Shown here: positions 28,076 to 39,084 of the stretch, piece after piece
Layout: each line of letters begins with the position of its first letter
Numbering within the stretch: the first letter of the stretch is position 1
Source of the DNA: JAFARZ01 sp036490795
GTDB taxonomy: Bacteria; Actinomycetota; Actinomycetes; Streptosporangiales; Streptosporangiaceae
Reading direction: 5' to 3'
Assembly (NCBI GenBank): GCA_036490795.1
Contig: DASXDG010000066.1
Span: 1-64,000, forward strand
Length of the DNA: 64,000 bases
Position numbers and translations under genes: made by a program
Notes under the pieces: model-generated
Database searches by the model: none
Told to the model about the DNA's origin: nothing
Seen by the model: only the letters and a program-made list of their open reading frames with translations

Positions 28076-28408
28076 ATGGCACAGAAGGTACAGGTGCTTC
28101 TCGTCGACGATCTCGATGGGAGCGAGGCCACTGAGACAGTCACGTTTGGCCTCGACGGCGCTTCGTATGAGATCGATCTCAGTGCAGGCAACGCGAACAA
28201 GCTCCGTAAAGAGCTTGAGGCGTATGTCGAGCACGCGCGCAAAGCGACGGGTGCCGGTACTGCCGCCCGCCGGCGTCGTACCCGGACTGGTCCCGGTCGC
28301 GAGCGCAGCGCTCAAATCAGGGCATGGGCGAAGCAGCGTGGTTACAAAGTGAATGAGCGCGGTCGTATTCCGCAGAACATCGTGGCCGAGTACGAGGCCG
28401 CGCACTAG
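28076..28408 (+). CDS. lsr2: Lsr2 nucleoid-associated protein
   Basis: Small DNA-bridging protein that silences AT-rich, often foreign, DNA. 110 aa. An N-terminal oligomerisation domain of beta strands (VQVLLVDDLDG, TVTFGLDGASYEIDLS) is followed by a linker rich in R/T/G and a C-terminal DNA-binding domain with the AT-hook-like RGRIPQNIVAEYEAAH. ATG 28076 is preceded by GAAGGG about 10 nt upstream. The upstream 200 bp are noticeably AT-richer than the surroundings, allowing autoregulation. Confidence 0.96.
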   Translation: MAQKVQVLLVDDLDGSEATETVTFGLDGASYEIDLSAGNANKLRKELEAYVEHARKATGAGTAARRRRTRTGPGRERSAQIRAWAKQRGYKVNERGRIPQNIVAEYEAAH

Positions 28409-28541
28409 CACTGGCCTTTAAGGCTGGGCAGCCACCGAAGTCGAGCAGACCCCCGGGTCGGGTAGTCCCCCCGGCCCCGGGGATGCACGAGGGACAACGG
28501 GGTCCACGGGGTGCTATGGGGAGCGGGGGAGCATCTCCGGC

Positions 28542-28558
28542 GTTCGCTTGCGGCGTAC
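28542..28558. promoter_or_regulatory. Possible ClgR-type operator upstream of clpC
   Basis: GTTCGC-N5-GCGTAC is an imperfect inverted repeat with one mismatch from GTTCGC-N5-GCGAAC. ClgR sites in actinobacteria control clp genes, hence the suggestion. No clgR gene is recognised here. The rest of the 325-bp gap before clpC is G-rich and unremarkable. Confidence 0.4.
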
Positions 28559-28733
28559 TGGGAACATGTTGCCGCTTCCGGGGAGTTGGATGAGGGTGAA
28601 CGCCTCGTGTCCGGGGAACGTCTTGTCGTGTGTGGCGTGTAGCGCGCGTCAGTAGGTCGCCGGGCACGCGGCTAGCATGCGGAGTAGGCAGGGTTGATGA
28701 GGGCCTGGCCCGCGCTGTGAGGAGAGCGACGAG

Positions 28734-31322
<2,589 letters not shown>

Positions 31323-31334
31323 GTACCACCAGGG

Positions 31335-31373
31335 GAGAGCGGGCTGGTCCAAGGACCAGCCCGCTCTCTTTTT
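31335..31373 (+). terminator. Strong intrinsic terminator of clpC
   Basis: A perfect 16-bp stem (31335-31350 with 31353-31368), a 2-nt loop and a TTTTT tract at 31369-31373, starting 12 nt after the stop codon. The best intrinsic terminator in the window. Confidence 0.93.
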
Positions 31374-31510
31374 GCCTTCCTGCCATAGCCGCCCCTCCGC
31401 TGCCCACCCACCCGTCGGCCACTAGCATCACTTCCACCACAGATCCCCCGTGCACCGCTGGCGTCACCCCGCCTGCCACCCTGGCGTCACCCCGCTGCGA
31501 CCACCTGGCC

Positions 31511-31596
31511 ATAGCACGGTAATTCGTCTTATCGCGGAAGAAAATCATGCTCACAGCAAGGTTTTTTACCGCGTTGGACTTTATTACCGCGCTAAT
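31511..31596 (+). repeat. Interspersed palindromic element, copy B
   Basis: 86 bp between convergent clpC and mutY. It contains CACGGTAATT, TATCGCGGAAG, the central TGCTCACAGCA, TTTTTTACCGCGTTGG and TATTACCGCGCTAAT. Its right half is the best match to the consensus. Confidence 0.85.
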
Positions 31597-31653
31597 CCCC
31601 GCACCGGACGCGGATAAAGGGGCGCTATCGCCGCTGTATGCCGATTTGTCTCT

Positions 31654-31733
31654 CGGCCAGCTGACGTCGTGCGCGGCCAGCTGACGTCGTGCGCGGCCAG
31701 CTGGACGGCGTGCGGCTAGCTGGACGGCGTGCG
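31654..31733. repeat. 20-nt tandem repeat beside element B
   Basis: CGGCCAGCTGACGTCGTGCG is repeated twice exactly, then twice in a diverged form (CTGGACGGCG), ending at the mutY stop codon. Confidence 0.85.
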
Positions 31734-32696
31734 CTACGAGACAGTAGCGGCCGGCAGAGTGTAACCGTGGCTGGAGTGGCTGGCGAGACCATCGGTGACC
31801 AGCCCGGCAAGGGCGCGGTCCAGTTGCGCCTGATCTGGCCAGATCGGAGCGAAATCCACGCGCGGAACGGGATAGCTGCATTCGCGGAGGACAGCGAGGA
31901 CGCGGCCACGGCACTGCCGGTCGGTGCCCTCGTACCGCTGGACCGGCCGGCGAGCCCTGACGGTGCCGGAGCGCGCGCTAGAGCCTGTCCTGGAGCCCTG
32001 GTCCGAACCAGGGCGCCCCCCGGGACGAGGCTCGTCCGAATCGGGGCGCCCGGCGGCCAGCCAGGCGCACTGGCCGGCTAGCGGGCACTCGCCGCACCGC
32101 GCAGTGGCGGCTCCGCACACGAGCGCGCCGAGTTCCATCACGGCCACCGACCAGCGTGCCGCCGTCGCGGGCACGTCGGGGAGCAGGGACTCGGCGAACA
32201 GCGTTTCGGCGACCGAGACCGATACCGATGCCGGACCGGCGGACCCGCCCGCAAGCCGGGCCAGGACGCGCCGGACGTTGGTGTCCAGCACGGCGTGCCG
32301 CTGGCCGAACGCGAACGAGGCGATGGCAGCAGCCGTGTAACTGCCCACGCCGGGCAGTGCGCGGAGCTCCGCGACCGAGGATGGCACGTTCCCGTCATGC
32401 CTGGCGGTGATGATCCGCGCGGTCTCGTGCAGCCGGAGCGCCCGTCGCGGATAACCGAGCCTGCCCCACTCCCTGATCGCCTCGGCCGGCGGCTCGGCGG
32501 CGAGCGCGGGAGCGGACGGCCACCGGGCGAGCCAGCGTGCGTGGGCGGGCAGCACCCTGGTCACCGGCGTCTGCTGCAGCATGAACTCGCTGACCAGCAC
32601 CGACCAGGGGCCGGCGTCGGCGGCTCGCCAGGGCAGGTCCCGTGCGGTGCGCGCGTACCAGGCGAGCAGCGGCTCGGTGTAGCTGGTGGCGGTCAT
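31734..32696 (-). CDS. mutY: A/G-specific adenine glycosylase
   Basis: Removes adenine mispaired with 8-oxoguanine. 320 aa. Seen: LPWRAADAGPWSVLVSEFMLQQT near the N-terminus, the helix-hairpin-helix LPGVGSYTAAAI with catalytic Asp in VLDTNVRRVLAR, and a 4Fe-4S cluster C-x6-C-x2-C-x5-C in CGAATARCGECPLAGQC. The C-terminal part is winged-helix-like rather than NUDIX, as in other actinomycetes. ATG 32696 gives a standard N-terminus; upstream in-frame ATGs at 32705 and 32708 are possible. It converges on clpC. Confidence 0.94.
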   Translation of the reverse strand: MTATSYTEPLLAWYARTARDLPWRAADAGPWSVLVSEFMLQQTPVTRVLPAHARWLARWPSAPALAAEPPAEAIREWGRLGYPRRALRLHETARIITARHDGNVPSSVAELRALPGVGSYTAAAIASFAFGQRHAVLDTNVRRVLARLAGGSAGPASVSVSVAETLFAESLLPDVPATAARWSVAVMELGALVCGAATARCGECPLAGQCAWLAAGRPDSDEPRPGGRPGSDQGSRTGSSARSGTVRARRPVQRYEGTDRQCRGRVLAVLRECSYPVPRVDFAPIWPDQAQLDRALAGLVTDGLASHSSHGYTLPAATVS

Positions 32697-32822
32697 GGCG
32701 CCTACCATCATGGCACCGGTGGCGCCGCTCTGCTGGTATAGCTGCGCCGCATCGGGCGTGTGATATCCCTGAGGCCGGCGGGTCGGCGGGTATGGCGCAG
32801 CCATTCCTTGCATACTCTCCGT

Positions 32823-33629
32823 ATGGATCGGAGTGAGTACCGTGACGATGAGGAAGATGAGAGCCCGCCGGACGCCTACTGGCGCCGGCGTGTAATCACC
32901 CTGGCTCTCGGCTTGGGGCTGCTCGGCATCCTTGCCTGGGGTTTCTCAGGTGGTGGCGCGAAGTCGCAACCCAGCGCCTCATCCAGCCTGCTGCCAGCGA
33001 CCGCGCTGGGCACCGCGGTGCCCGGGCTGCCCGCCGCCGACCCGAGCCGGTCGGCGACTCAGACCCCGATCGCGACTGCGACGGCGACTGCGACCGCCAC
33101 TGGGGCGACGCCTTCCCCCTCCGCATCCGCGACCGCCTGGCCATCGTCGTCGCCGTCTCCGAGCAGGACGCCGGACACTCCGCGCCCGTCGGCCCGTCCC
33201 GACGTGGCGGCCACGGTCAACGAATCGGAACAGCCTGGGCCTGGCGGGAGGTGCCCGTCGGGTTCGGTCGTGCTGAGCCTGTTCACCGACCGGCAGAGCT
33301 ACACATCGGGCCAGTACCCGCAATTCCAGGTCTACGCGGTCTCCACCTATGCGGGAAGCTGCAAGTTCAATCCCGGCCAGCTCCAGGTCAACGTGATGTC
33401 CGAGGGCCGGATCATCTGGACCTCCGCGGACTGCGCGCGGGGCAGCAACACGCACACCGCCGAACTGGCCAGAGGCGTTCCCGCCCAGGCCGAGATCGTC
33501 TGGAACCGCGCGATCACGCTGCCCGGCTGCGAGGTGCTCGCCGCCAACGCCCGCAATGGCGAATACCAGGTGCAGGCACAGACGAGCACCGTGACCAGCC
33601 CGACCCGCAATTTCAAGCTAGCCAGTTAG
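32823..33629 (+). CDS. Membrane-anchored extracytoplasmic protein, unknown function
   Basis: A 268-aa protein. An acidic N-terminus (about 1-20), one TM helix at about 24-42 (VITLALGLGLLGILAWGF), a Ser/Thr/Ala/Pro-rich stalk (about 48-140, including an AT repeat), then a globular beta-rich domain with four Cys (in GRCPSG, GSCKFN, SADCAR and LPGCEV), which could form two disulfides. Found between mutY and radA. I do not recognise the family; a cell-envelope or receptor-like role is possible. CATACT 6 nt before the ATG may be a leaderless promoter. Confidence 0.75.
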   Translation: MDRSEYRDDEEDESPPDAYWRRRVITLALGLGLLGILAWGFSGGGAKSQPSASSSLLPATALGTAVPGLPAADPSRSATQTPIATATATATATGATPSPSASATAWPSSSPSPSRTPDTPRPSARPDVAATVNESEQPGPGGRCPSGSVVLSLFTDRQSYTSGQYPQFQVYAVSTYAGSCKFNPGQLQVNVMSEGRIIWTSADCARGSNTHTAELARGVPAQAEIVWNRAITLPGCEVLAANARNGEYQVQAQTSTVTSPTRNFKLAS

Positions 33630-33649
33630 GCCCTGGCCGGACGACCGCG

Positions 33650-35053
33650 CTAGCCGCCGAGCACCGCGCCAAGCGCCTGCTGCACGTCGGCCACCTCGCG
33701 CACCTCCAGCATTCCGCTGCCGGTCGCGGTACCTGACGGCAGCGCGCCGGAACCGGCGGGTACGACCGCGCGGCGGAATCCCATCCGCTCCGCCTCGGCC
33801 AGTCTGCGGGCCAGGCCGGCCACGCGCCGCACCTCCCCGGCCAGGCCAACCTCGCCCACGGCGACGGTGCCGGCAGGCACGCTGAGGTTCGAGGCCGAAC
33901 TCGCGAGCGCGATCGCGACGGCTAGGTCGACCGACGGCTCGGTCAGCCGTACCCCGCCGACCGTGGCCGCGTATACGTCCTGCTTGAGCAGCTTGATCCC
34001 GCACCTGCGCTGCAGGACGGCCAGCACCATGCCCACCCGGGAACCGTCGAGGCCGGACGTGGTCCGGCGCGGAATCTCAAGTCCGGACGGTGCGACCAGT
34101 GCCTGCACTTCGGCGGGCAGCGGCCTGCGTCCCTCCAGCGTGACGGTGACGCACGTGCCCGGCACCGGCTCCGCGTGAGTGGACAGGAATAGCCCGCTGG
34201 GATCGGGCAGCCCGATCAGCCCCATCTCGCCCAGGTCGAAGCAGCCCACCTCGTCCGTGGGACCGTATCTGTTCTTCACCGCGCGGACCATGCGCAGCTG
34301 CGAGTGCCTGTCCCCGTCGAAATGCAGGACCACATCCACCAGGTGCTCAAGCGTCCGTGGTCCGGCGACCGAGCCGTCCTTGGTGACATGCCCGACCAAG
34401 ATGGTGGCCAGCCCGCGTTCCTTAGCCACGGCGATGAGGGCCGACGCGACCTCACGGACCTGTGTCACGCCGCCCGGCACGCCGTCCACGCCCGCCGCGG
34501 CGATCGTCTGCACCGAGTCGATGATGAGCAGCCGTGGCGACACCTCGGCCACGTGCCCGAGCACCGCGTCGAGGTCGGTCTCCGCGGCGAGGTACAGCTG
34601 CTCGTGCAGCGCGCCGATCCGCTCCGCGCGCAGCTTCACCTGAGCCGCGGACTCCTCACCGGTGACGTAGAGCACGCGCCCTGAGTCGGCGATCAGCGCG
34701 CCCGCCTCAAGCAGCAGCGTGGACTTGCCCACGCCCGGCTCGCCGGCCAGCAGCAGCACCGCACCAGGCACCAGACCACCGCCGAGCACCCGGTCCAGCT
34801 CGTCCATGCCCGTGGGACGCGCGCTGGCCTCCGCCGCGTCTACCTCGCCGATCGGCACCGCGGGCGTGCTCGGCGCGATCCGGTGCGCCGACACGGCACG
34901 GATCCGCGGGCCGCCGCCTCCGGCCACCTCGGTCACCGTGCTCCAGGCCTGGCACTCCCCGCAGCGCCCCACCCACTTGGCCGTCTGCCAGCCGCATTCC
35001 GTGCACCGATACGCAACTGCCCCCGCCGTCGACTTTGCCATGCCCGGCACCAT
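33650..35053 (-). CDS. radA: DNA repair protein RadA
   Basis: RecA-like branch-migration helicase for recombination. 467 aa. N-terminal four-Cys zinc finger CTECGWQTAKWVGRCGEC, Walker A GEPGVGKST, Walker B LLIIDSVQT, the RadA motif KNRYGPTDEVG (KNRFG variant with Tyr), and a C-terminal Lon-protease-like domain. ATG 35053 was chosen because GGAGG lies 8 nt upstream; ATG 35041 is 12 nt further in. Downstream stop 20 nt from the convergent unknown gene. Confidence 0.96.
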   Translation of the reverse strand: MVPGMAKSTAGAVAYRCTECGWQTAKWVGRCGECQAWSTVTEVAGGGGPRIRAVSAHRIAPSTPAVPIGEVDAAEASARPTGMDELDRVLGGGLVPGAVLLLAGEPGVGKSTLLLEAGALIADSGRVLYVTGEESAAQVKLRAERIGALHEQLYLAAETDLDAVLGHVAEVSPRLLIIDSVQTIAAAGVDGVPGGVTQVREVASALIAVAKERGLATILVGHVTKDGSVAGPRTLEHLVDVVLHFDGDRHSQLRMVRAVKNRYGPTDEVGCFDLGEMGLIGLPDPSGLFLSTHAEPVPGTCVTVTLEGRRPLPAEVQALVAPSGLEIPRRTTSGLDGSRVGMVLAVLQRRCGIKLLKQDVYAATVGGVRLTEPSVDLAVAIALASSASNLSVPAGTVAVGEVGLAGEVRRVAGLARRLAEAERMGFRRAVVPAGSGALPSGTATGSGMLEVREVADVQQALGAVLGG

Positions 35054-35061
35054 AGCGGGTG

Positions 35062-35080
35062 CCTCCGACATTCTCGGAGG
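35062..35080 (-). promoter_or_regulatory. Hairpin masking the radA ribosome binding site
   Basis: CCTCCGA (35062-35068) pairs with TCGGAGG (35074-35080) across a 5-nt loop. On the minus-strand transcript the GGAGG Shine-Dalgarno of radA is one of the arms, so folding would hide it. Confidence 0.45.
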
Positions 35081-35125
35081 TCTAGGGGCCGGCGTCCGGG
35101 TGAACACCGTCAGTAGACTTCAAGC

Positions 35126-35917
35126 GTGACCATGCGTGTAGCGCTGTCCACGTCGTCGGTTTATCCCGAACGTACGCCGGACGCGTTCGAGATCGCCGCC
35201 AGGCTCGGCTATGACGGCGTCGAAGTCATGGTTTACACGGACCCGGTCAGCCAGGACGCCGACGTGCTGCGGCGGCTCAGCGACTACCGCCAGGTGCCGG
35301 TGCTGTCGGTGCACGCGCCCACCTTGCTGCTCACCCAGCGGGTGTGGGGCAGGGACCCGTGGGAGAAGATCCGCCGGTCCAAAGACCTGGCCGAACGGCT
35401 CGGCGCGCCGGTGGTCGTGGTGCACCCGCCGTTCCTGTGGCAGCGCGAGTACGCGAGGACCTTCGAGGCGGGCATCGAGAAGATGGCCGCGGAGACCGAC
35501 GTGATCATCGCTGTGGAGAACATGTACCCGCTGCGAGCCGGGGGCGCCGGGGTCGCCGGGTACGCGCCGCACTGGGATCCGACCAAGCTCAGCGCCGACC
35601 ACGTGACGCTCGACCTGTCGCACACCGCGGCATCGGGCTCGGACGTGATGGCGATGGCCGCCGAACTCGGCCCCAGGCTGTCCCACGTGCACCTGGCCGA
35701 CGGTACGGGCACCGCGGTTGGCACCGGTCAGGACGAGCACCTGGTTCCAGGCCGTGGCGGCCAGCCGTGCGCGGAATTCCTGCGGTATCTGACCGCGACC
35801 GGCTACGACGGCACCGTAGTGGTCGAAGTGAAGACGAACCGGGCGCCTACCCAGCGGGACAGAATCGCGGACCTGGCCGAGTCACTGGCCTTTGCCCGTG
35901 AGCACCTGGCGAGATAA
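35126..35917 (+). CDS. Sugar phosphate isomerase/epimerase family protein
   Basis: A 263-aa AP-endonuclease-2-like TIM barrel. Seen: FEIAARLGYDGVEVMVYTD, VLSVHAPTLLL, IIAVENMYP, VTLDLSHTAASG and LSHVHLADGTG, carrying the His, Glu and Asp metal ligands of the xylose-isomerase-like superfamily. The substrate is unknown. Codes divergently from radA and precedes a BKACE-family gene. GTG 35126 lies 6 nt after TAGACT with no Shine-Dalgarno, so probably leaderless; ATG 35132 is the alternative. Confidence 0.82.
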   Translation: MTMRVALSTSSVYPERTPDAFEIAARLGYDGVEVMVYTDPVSQDADVLRRLSDYRQVPVLSVHAPTLLLTQRVWGRDPWEKIRRSKDLAERLGAPVVVVHPPFLWQREYARTFEAGIEKMAAETDVIIAVENMYPLRAGGAGVAGYAPHWDPTKLSADHVTLDLSHTAASGSDVMAMAAELGPRLSHVHLADGTGTAVGTGQDEHLVPGRGGQPCAEFLRYLTATGYDGTVVVEVKTNRAPTQRDRIADLAESLAFAREHLAR

Positions 35918-35949
35918 CTGGCCACATGCCGACCCGATAATCTGCGGTT

Positions 35950-36774
35950 ATGGTCAAAACGCTGATCACTGTGGCTCCCACAGGTGCCGAGGCCGAGAAG
36001 GCCTCCGCGCCCGCCTTGCCGGTAACCCTGGACGAACTGGTCTCCACCGCCAAGGAGTGCGAGGCCGCCGGCGCGGCGGTTATCCACATCCACATCCGTG
36101 ATGAGGATGCCCGTCCGACCCTGGACAAGCAGAGGCTGACCGATACGGTCACCGCGGTGCGCGAGGCCACCGACCTGATCGTGCAGTTGTCCACCGGCGG
36201 CGCCGTGACCGATCCCTTCGACGCCCGGCTCGCCGTGCTCGACGCCGAGCCGGACGCGTGCTCGCTGACCTGCGGCACGGTGAACTTCGGCGGCGACGTG
36301 TTCATGAACCCATGGGGGTTCATCAAGGACCTGTACCAGCTCACCAAGGAGCGAGGCGTGGTGCCGGAGTTCGAGCTGTTCGATCTCGGACACGTCGCCA
36401 CGCTGCACCGGCTGCTCGCCGAGTTCGGGCCGCCAGCGGGCGGTCACGTGCACTGCGACCTGGTGATGGGCGTACCCGGCGGCATGCCCGGTGACCTGCC
36501 CACGCTCGCCGCGGCGGCGGCCGCCCTGCCCGAGGGCGCGAGCTGGTCCGCCACCGGCATCGGCCGCACCTCGATCCCGGTGATGTTCAGCGCCCTGGCC
36601 GCCGGCGGCCACCTGCGCGTCGGCATGGAGGACACGCTCACCTACGCCAAGGGCCGCCCGGTCGCCGCGAACGCCGAACTGGTGGCCCGCGCCGCCCAGC
36701 TGGCAGAGGTCGCCCAGCGCCCGCCGATGTCCCCCGGAGAGGCCCGCGAGTACCTGTCCATCCCGGCGCGTTAG
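35950..36774 (+). CDS. Beta-keto acid cleavage enzyme (BKACE/DUF849)
   Basis: A 274-aa TIM barrel. BKACE enzymes condense a beta-keto acid with acetyl-CoA to give acetoacetate and an acyl-CoA. Seen: LITVAPTGAE near the N-terminus, the zinc-binding HIHIRDE near residue 46, SLTCGTVNFGGDVFMNP, and GMEDTLTYAKGRPVAANAELV at the C-terminus. The specific substrate cannot be read. ATG 35950 is 6 nt after TAATCT, so the transcript is probably leaderless. Confidence 0.88.
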   Translation: MVKTLITVAPTGAEAEKASAPALPVTLDELVSTAKECEAAGAAVIHIHIRDEDARPTLDKQRLTDTVTAVREATDLIVQLSTGGAVTDPFDARLAVLDAEPDACSLTCGTVNFGGDVFMNPWGFIKDLYQLTKERGVVPEFELFDLGHVATLHRLLAEFGPPAGGHVHCDLVMGVPGGMPGDLPTLAAAAAALPEGASWSATGIGRTSIPVMFSALAAGGHLRVGMEDTLTYAKGRPVAANAELVARAAQLAEVAQRPPMSPGEAREYLSIPAR

Positions 36775-36808
36775 CGAGTCACATACGCAATCGACTCGCC
36801 CCAGCGGT

Positions 36809-36826
36809 GTCAATCACGTAATTGAC
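36809..36826. repeat. 18-bp palindrome family, copy 1
   Basis: GTCAATCACGTAATTGAC, a near-perfect palindrome 32 nt after the BKACE stop. Three more copies lie at 46078, 56688 and 56719. Confidence 0.75.
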
Positions 36827-36833
36827 CAGGACT

Positions 36834-36887
36834 GGGGCGGGGCGGGGCGGGGCAGGACTGGGGCGGGGGCAGGACTGGGGCGGCGCG
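36834..36887 (+). repeat. G-rich tract with quadruplex potential
   Basis: Four consecutive GGGGC units (36834-36853) are followed by two further GGACTGGGGCGG-type repeats. Four G4 runs with single-base loops satisfy the G-quadruplex rule. It lies about 70-120 bp upstream of the XRE regulator. Confidence 0.7.
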
Positions 36888-36953
36888 TGGCGCCGGGCCC
36901 GCGACTGCTTGCTGTGCGTTTGCTACTGCAAGCGGGCCGGATAGACTGTGCTC

Positions 36954-37394
36954 ATGCGGAACGTATCGGTGAATTCGATCGGGGAGTACATCAAGGAGCA
37001 GCGGGAGCAAGCGCGGATTTCCATCCGGCAGCTCGCACAGGCAGCCGGGGTGTCCAACCCGTATCTGAGCCAGGTCGAGCGCGGCCAGCGGAATCCGAGC
37101 GCGGAGATCCTCCAGCAGATCGCGAAGGGGCTGCGGATCTCCGCGGAAGCCCTCTACGTGCGGGCTGGCATCCTGGAGGACCGCCCGGCAGATTCCGGAG
37201 TCCGGTCCGCCCTGCTCGCCGACCCGGAGCTGACCGAACGGCAGAAGCAGGTACTGCTCGAGATCTACGAGTCGTTCCGCAAGGAGAACGCCGCTCTGGC
37301 GGCGGAAGCAGCGGCGGAAGCAGCGGCCGGCGATACGAGCCAGGCCGCGCCGGAACGAGCCGCACAGGAAGCGGAAGCGTCCCCCGAAGGGTAG
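36954..37394 (+). CDS. XRE-family transcriptional regulator
   Basis: A 146-aa regulator. An N-terminal Cro/CI-type helix-turn-helix about 7-63 (IGEYIKEQREQARISIRQLAQAAGVS, then NPYLSQVERGQRNPSAEIL), then a helical LLADPELTERQKQVLLEIYESF segment and an Ala/Glu-rich tail. Paired with a DUF2516 gene, as in other actinomycetes. ATG 36954 lies 6 nt after TAGACT, hence probably leaderless. The target is unknown. Stop precedes the DUF2516 start by 1 nt. Confidence 0.88.
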   Translation: MRNVSVNSIGEYIKEQREQARISIRQLAQAAGVSNPYLSQVERGQRNPSAEILQQIAKGLRISAEALYVRAGILEDRPADSGVRSALLADPELTERQKQVLLEIYESFRKENAALAAEAAAEAAAGDTSQAAPERAAQEAEASPEG

Positions 37395-37395
37395 C

Positions 37396-37752
37396 GTGGC
37401 GTTCGTGATTCACTTGTCAGCATTGTCGGTACTCGGCTACTTCTTCCTGGCTATCGCGATCTTCGCGGCCGTCATCGAGGTCTGGGCGCTGATCGACTCG
37501 ATCACCAGGCCGGCCCAGGCGTTCACCGCGGTCGGCAAGCAGAGCAAGCCGCTGTGGCTGATCATCAACGGTGTGGCGACGGTCGTCGGGGTCGGCTATG
37601 CCGTCTACGTCGGCAGCGTGACCGTGATCCAGTTCCTGCCGGTGATCGCCTTCGTGGCGGCGGCGGTGTACCTCACCGACGTGCGGCCGAAGGTCAAGGA
37701 CTTCAAGCGCGGCAACAGCGGTACCCGGATGGGCCCGTACGGTCCCTGGTAA
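37396..37752 (+). CDS. DUF2516 membrane protein
   Basis: A 118-aa protein with three hydrophobic segments (about 8-30, 50-68, 74-92) and a basic C-terminal tail, fitting DUF2516. The function is unknown. The GTG start immediately follows the XRE gene stop, so the two form an operon; the regulator may act at or through this membrane protein. Confidence 0.85.
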   Translation: MAFVIHLSALSVLGYFFLAIAIFAAVIEVWALIDSITRPAQAFTAVGKQSKPLWLIINGVATVVGVGYAVYVGSVTVIQFLPVIAFVAAAVYLTDVRPKVKDFKRGNSGTRMGPYGPW

Positions 37753-37801
37753 TCCCAACTGGATCACTGGACTGCCGCCGGATTGGACCTTAACGTGGCC
37801 C

Positions 37802-37825
37802 GCTTAGGCCCATAGCGTCCTAAGC
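37802..37825. promoter_or_regulatory. Operator-like inverted repeat over the MFS promoter
   Basis: GCTTAGG (37802-37808) and CCTAAGC (37819-37825) flank a 10-nt spacer that contains TAGCGT, a -10 box 7 nt before ATG 37826. A repressor bound here would cover the -10 region of a leaderless transcript. Confidence 0.6.
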
Positions 37826-39055
37826 ATGAGCACACAGACCTGCGCGGCACCCACCAGCACCGGCGAGGGCCGGGCCAGGCTCGTCACAGGCCCGCTCGCG
37901 CTGGTCTTCCTGGCCGGGTTCGGCGTGCTGGCCAGTTTCGAGCTGCTGCTCTCGGTCATGCCGATGTACGTGTCCGGCGCGGGCAGCGCGGGGGCGGGCC
38001 TGGTGACCGGCGTGCTGCTGCTCGGCACGGTCGCGGCGGAGGCCGGCTCGGCGTATCTCATCGCCCGCCTCGGCTACCGGCCTGCGCTGGCGGCCGGTTC
38101 GGTGCTTCTCGGCGTGCCGGCGCTCGCGATGCTGACCCGCATTCCGCTCGTCCTGGTCGCGGCGACAACGCTGATCCGCGGCTTCGGCTTCGGGCTCACC
38201 ACCGTGGTGATCGGGGCGCTCGTCGCCGAGATGCTGCCGCCCGACCGGCGCGGCGAAGGCCTGGGTCTGTACGGGATAGTGGACGGAATACCGCAGGTGC
38301 TGGCGCTGCCGGCCGGCGTTTGGCTCGCCGGGCACTGCGGCTACCCGCTGGTCGCGGTCCTGGCCGCCGGATTCGCGCTCGCCCCGATCGCCGTGGTACC
38401 GCTGCTCCCCGCTACCCCGGACGCCGCTACCCCGGACGCCGCTACCCCAGACGCCGCTACCCCGGACGCCGCTACCCCGGACGCGGAAGCCGGCGACATC
38501 GGCATGCTGGCCGCCCTGCGCGGGCACGGCCAGCTCATCCCGGGGATGATCTTCGCAACCACAACGGTGGCCGGCGGCGTGATCGTCTCGTTCCTGCCGC
38601 TCACCCGCGGCGTCTCCGCCAACGTGGCCGCGACCGGCCTGCTCGCGCAGGCTCTCACCGCCACGGTCACCCGCTGGTGGGCAGGCAAGTACGGGGACCG
38701 GCACGGGCATGCCCGGCTGATGGCCCCGGCGCTGATCATCGCCACGGCCGGCCTGGCCATGATGGTCCTGCCACTGTCCCCGGTCATGGTGATCGCCGGG
38801 ATGAGCCTGTTCGGCGCCGGGTTCGGCATCATGCAGAACGCCTCGCTCGCGCTGATGATGGACCGCATGCCGGCGTCCGGCCTCGGCACCGCCAGCGCGC
38901 TGTGGAACCTTGCCTACGACGCCGGCTACGGAGCTGGACCCGCGGCGTTCGGCCTCACCGCCGGACACACCGGCTATGCGGCCGGGTTCGGCCTCACCGC
39001 CGCCGTCATGCTGGTGGCCCTCCCCGCCGCGATCAGGCAGAAGAACCACCGTTAG
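37826..39055 (+). CDS. MFS transporter (drug/metabolite exporter-like)
   Basis: A 409-aa protein with 12 expected TM helices. Motif A-like region LIARLGYRPALAAGS in the N-half loop and RWWAGKYGDRHGHARL in the corresponding C-half loop. The central cytoplasmic loop (about 195-220) contains five ATPDA repeats encoded by a 15-nt minisatellite. The substrate is unknown. The promoter is leaderless with an overlapping inverted repeat, so it is likely regulated by an unlinked repressor. Confidence 0.88.
   Translation: MSTQTCAAPTSTGEGRARLVTGPLALVFLAGFGVLASFELLLSVMPMYVSGAGSAGAGLVTGVLLLGTVAAEAGSAYLIARLGYRPALAAGSVLLGVPALAMLTRIPLVLVAATTLIRGFGFGLTTVVIGALVAEMLPPDRRGEGLGLYGIVDGIPQVLALPAGVWLAGHCGYPLVAVLAAGFALAPIAVVPLLPATPDAATPDAATPDAATPDAATPDAEAGDIGMLAALRGHGQLIPGMIFATTTVAGGVIVSFLPLTRGVSANVAATGLLAQALTATVTRWWAGKYGDRHGHARLMAPALIIATAGLAMMVLPLSPVMVIAGMSLFGAGFGIMQNASLALMMDRMPASGLGTASALWNLAYDAGYGAGPAAFGLTAGHTGYAAGFGLTAAVMLVALPAAIRQKNHR
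38411..38485 (+). repeat. 15-nt minisatellite inside the MFS gene
   Basis: GCTACCCCGGACGCC occurs five times in frame (one unit has CCAG, the last ends GCG), encoding ATPDA repeats in the middle loop. In-frame period 15 would let copy number vary without breaking the protein. Confidence 0.9.
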
Positions 39056-39084
39056 TTATGACAAAAGGGTCAGCCGCCGGCCGC

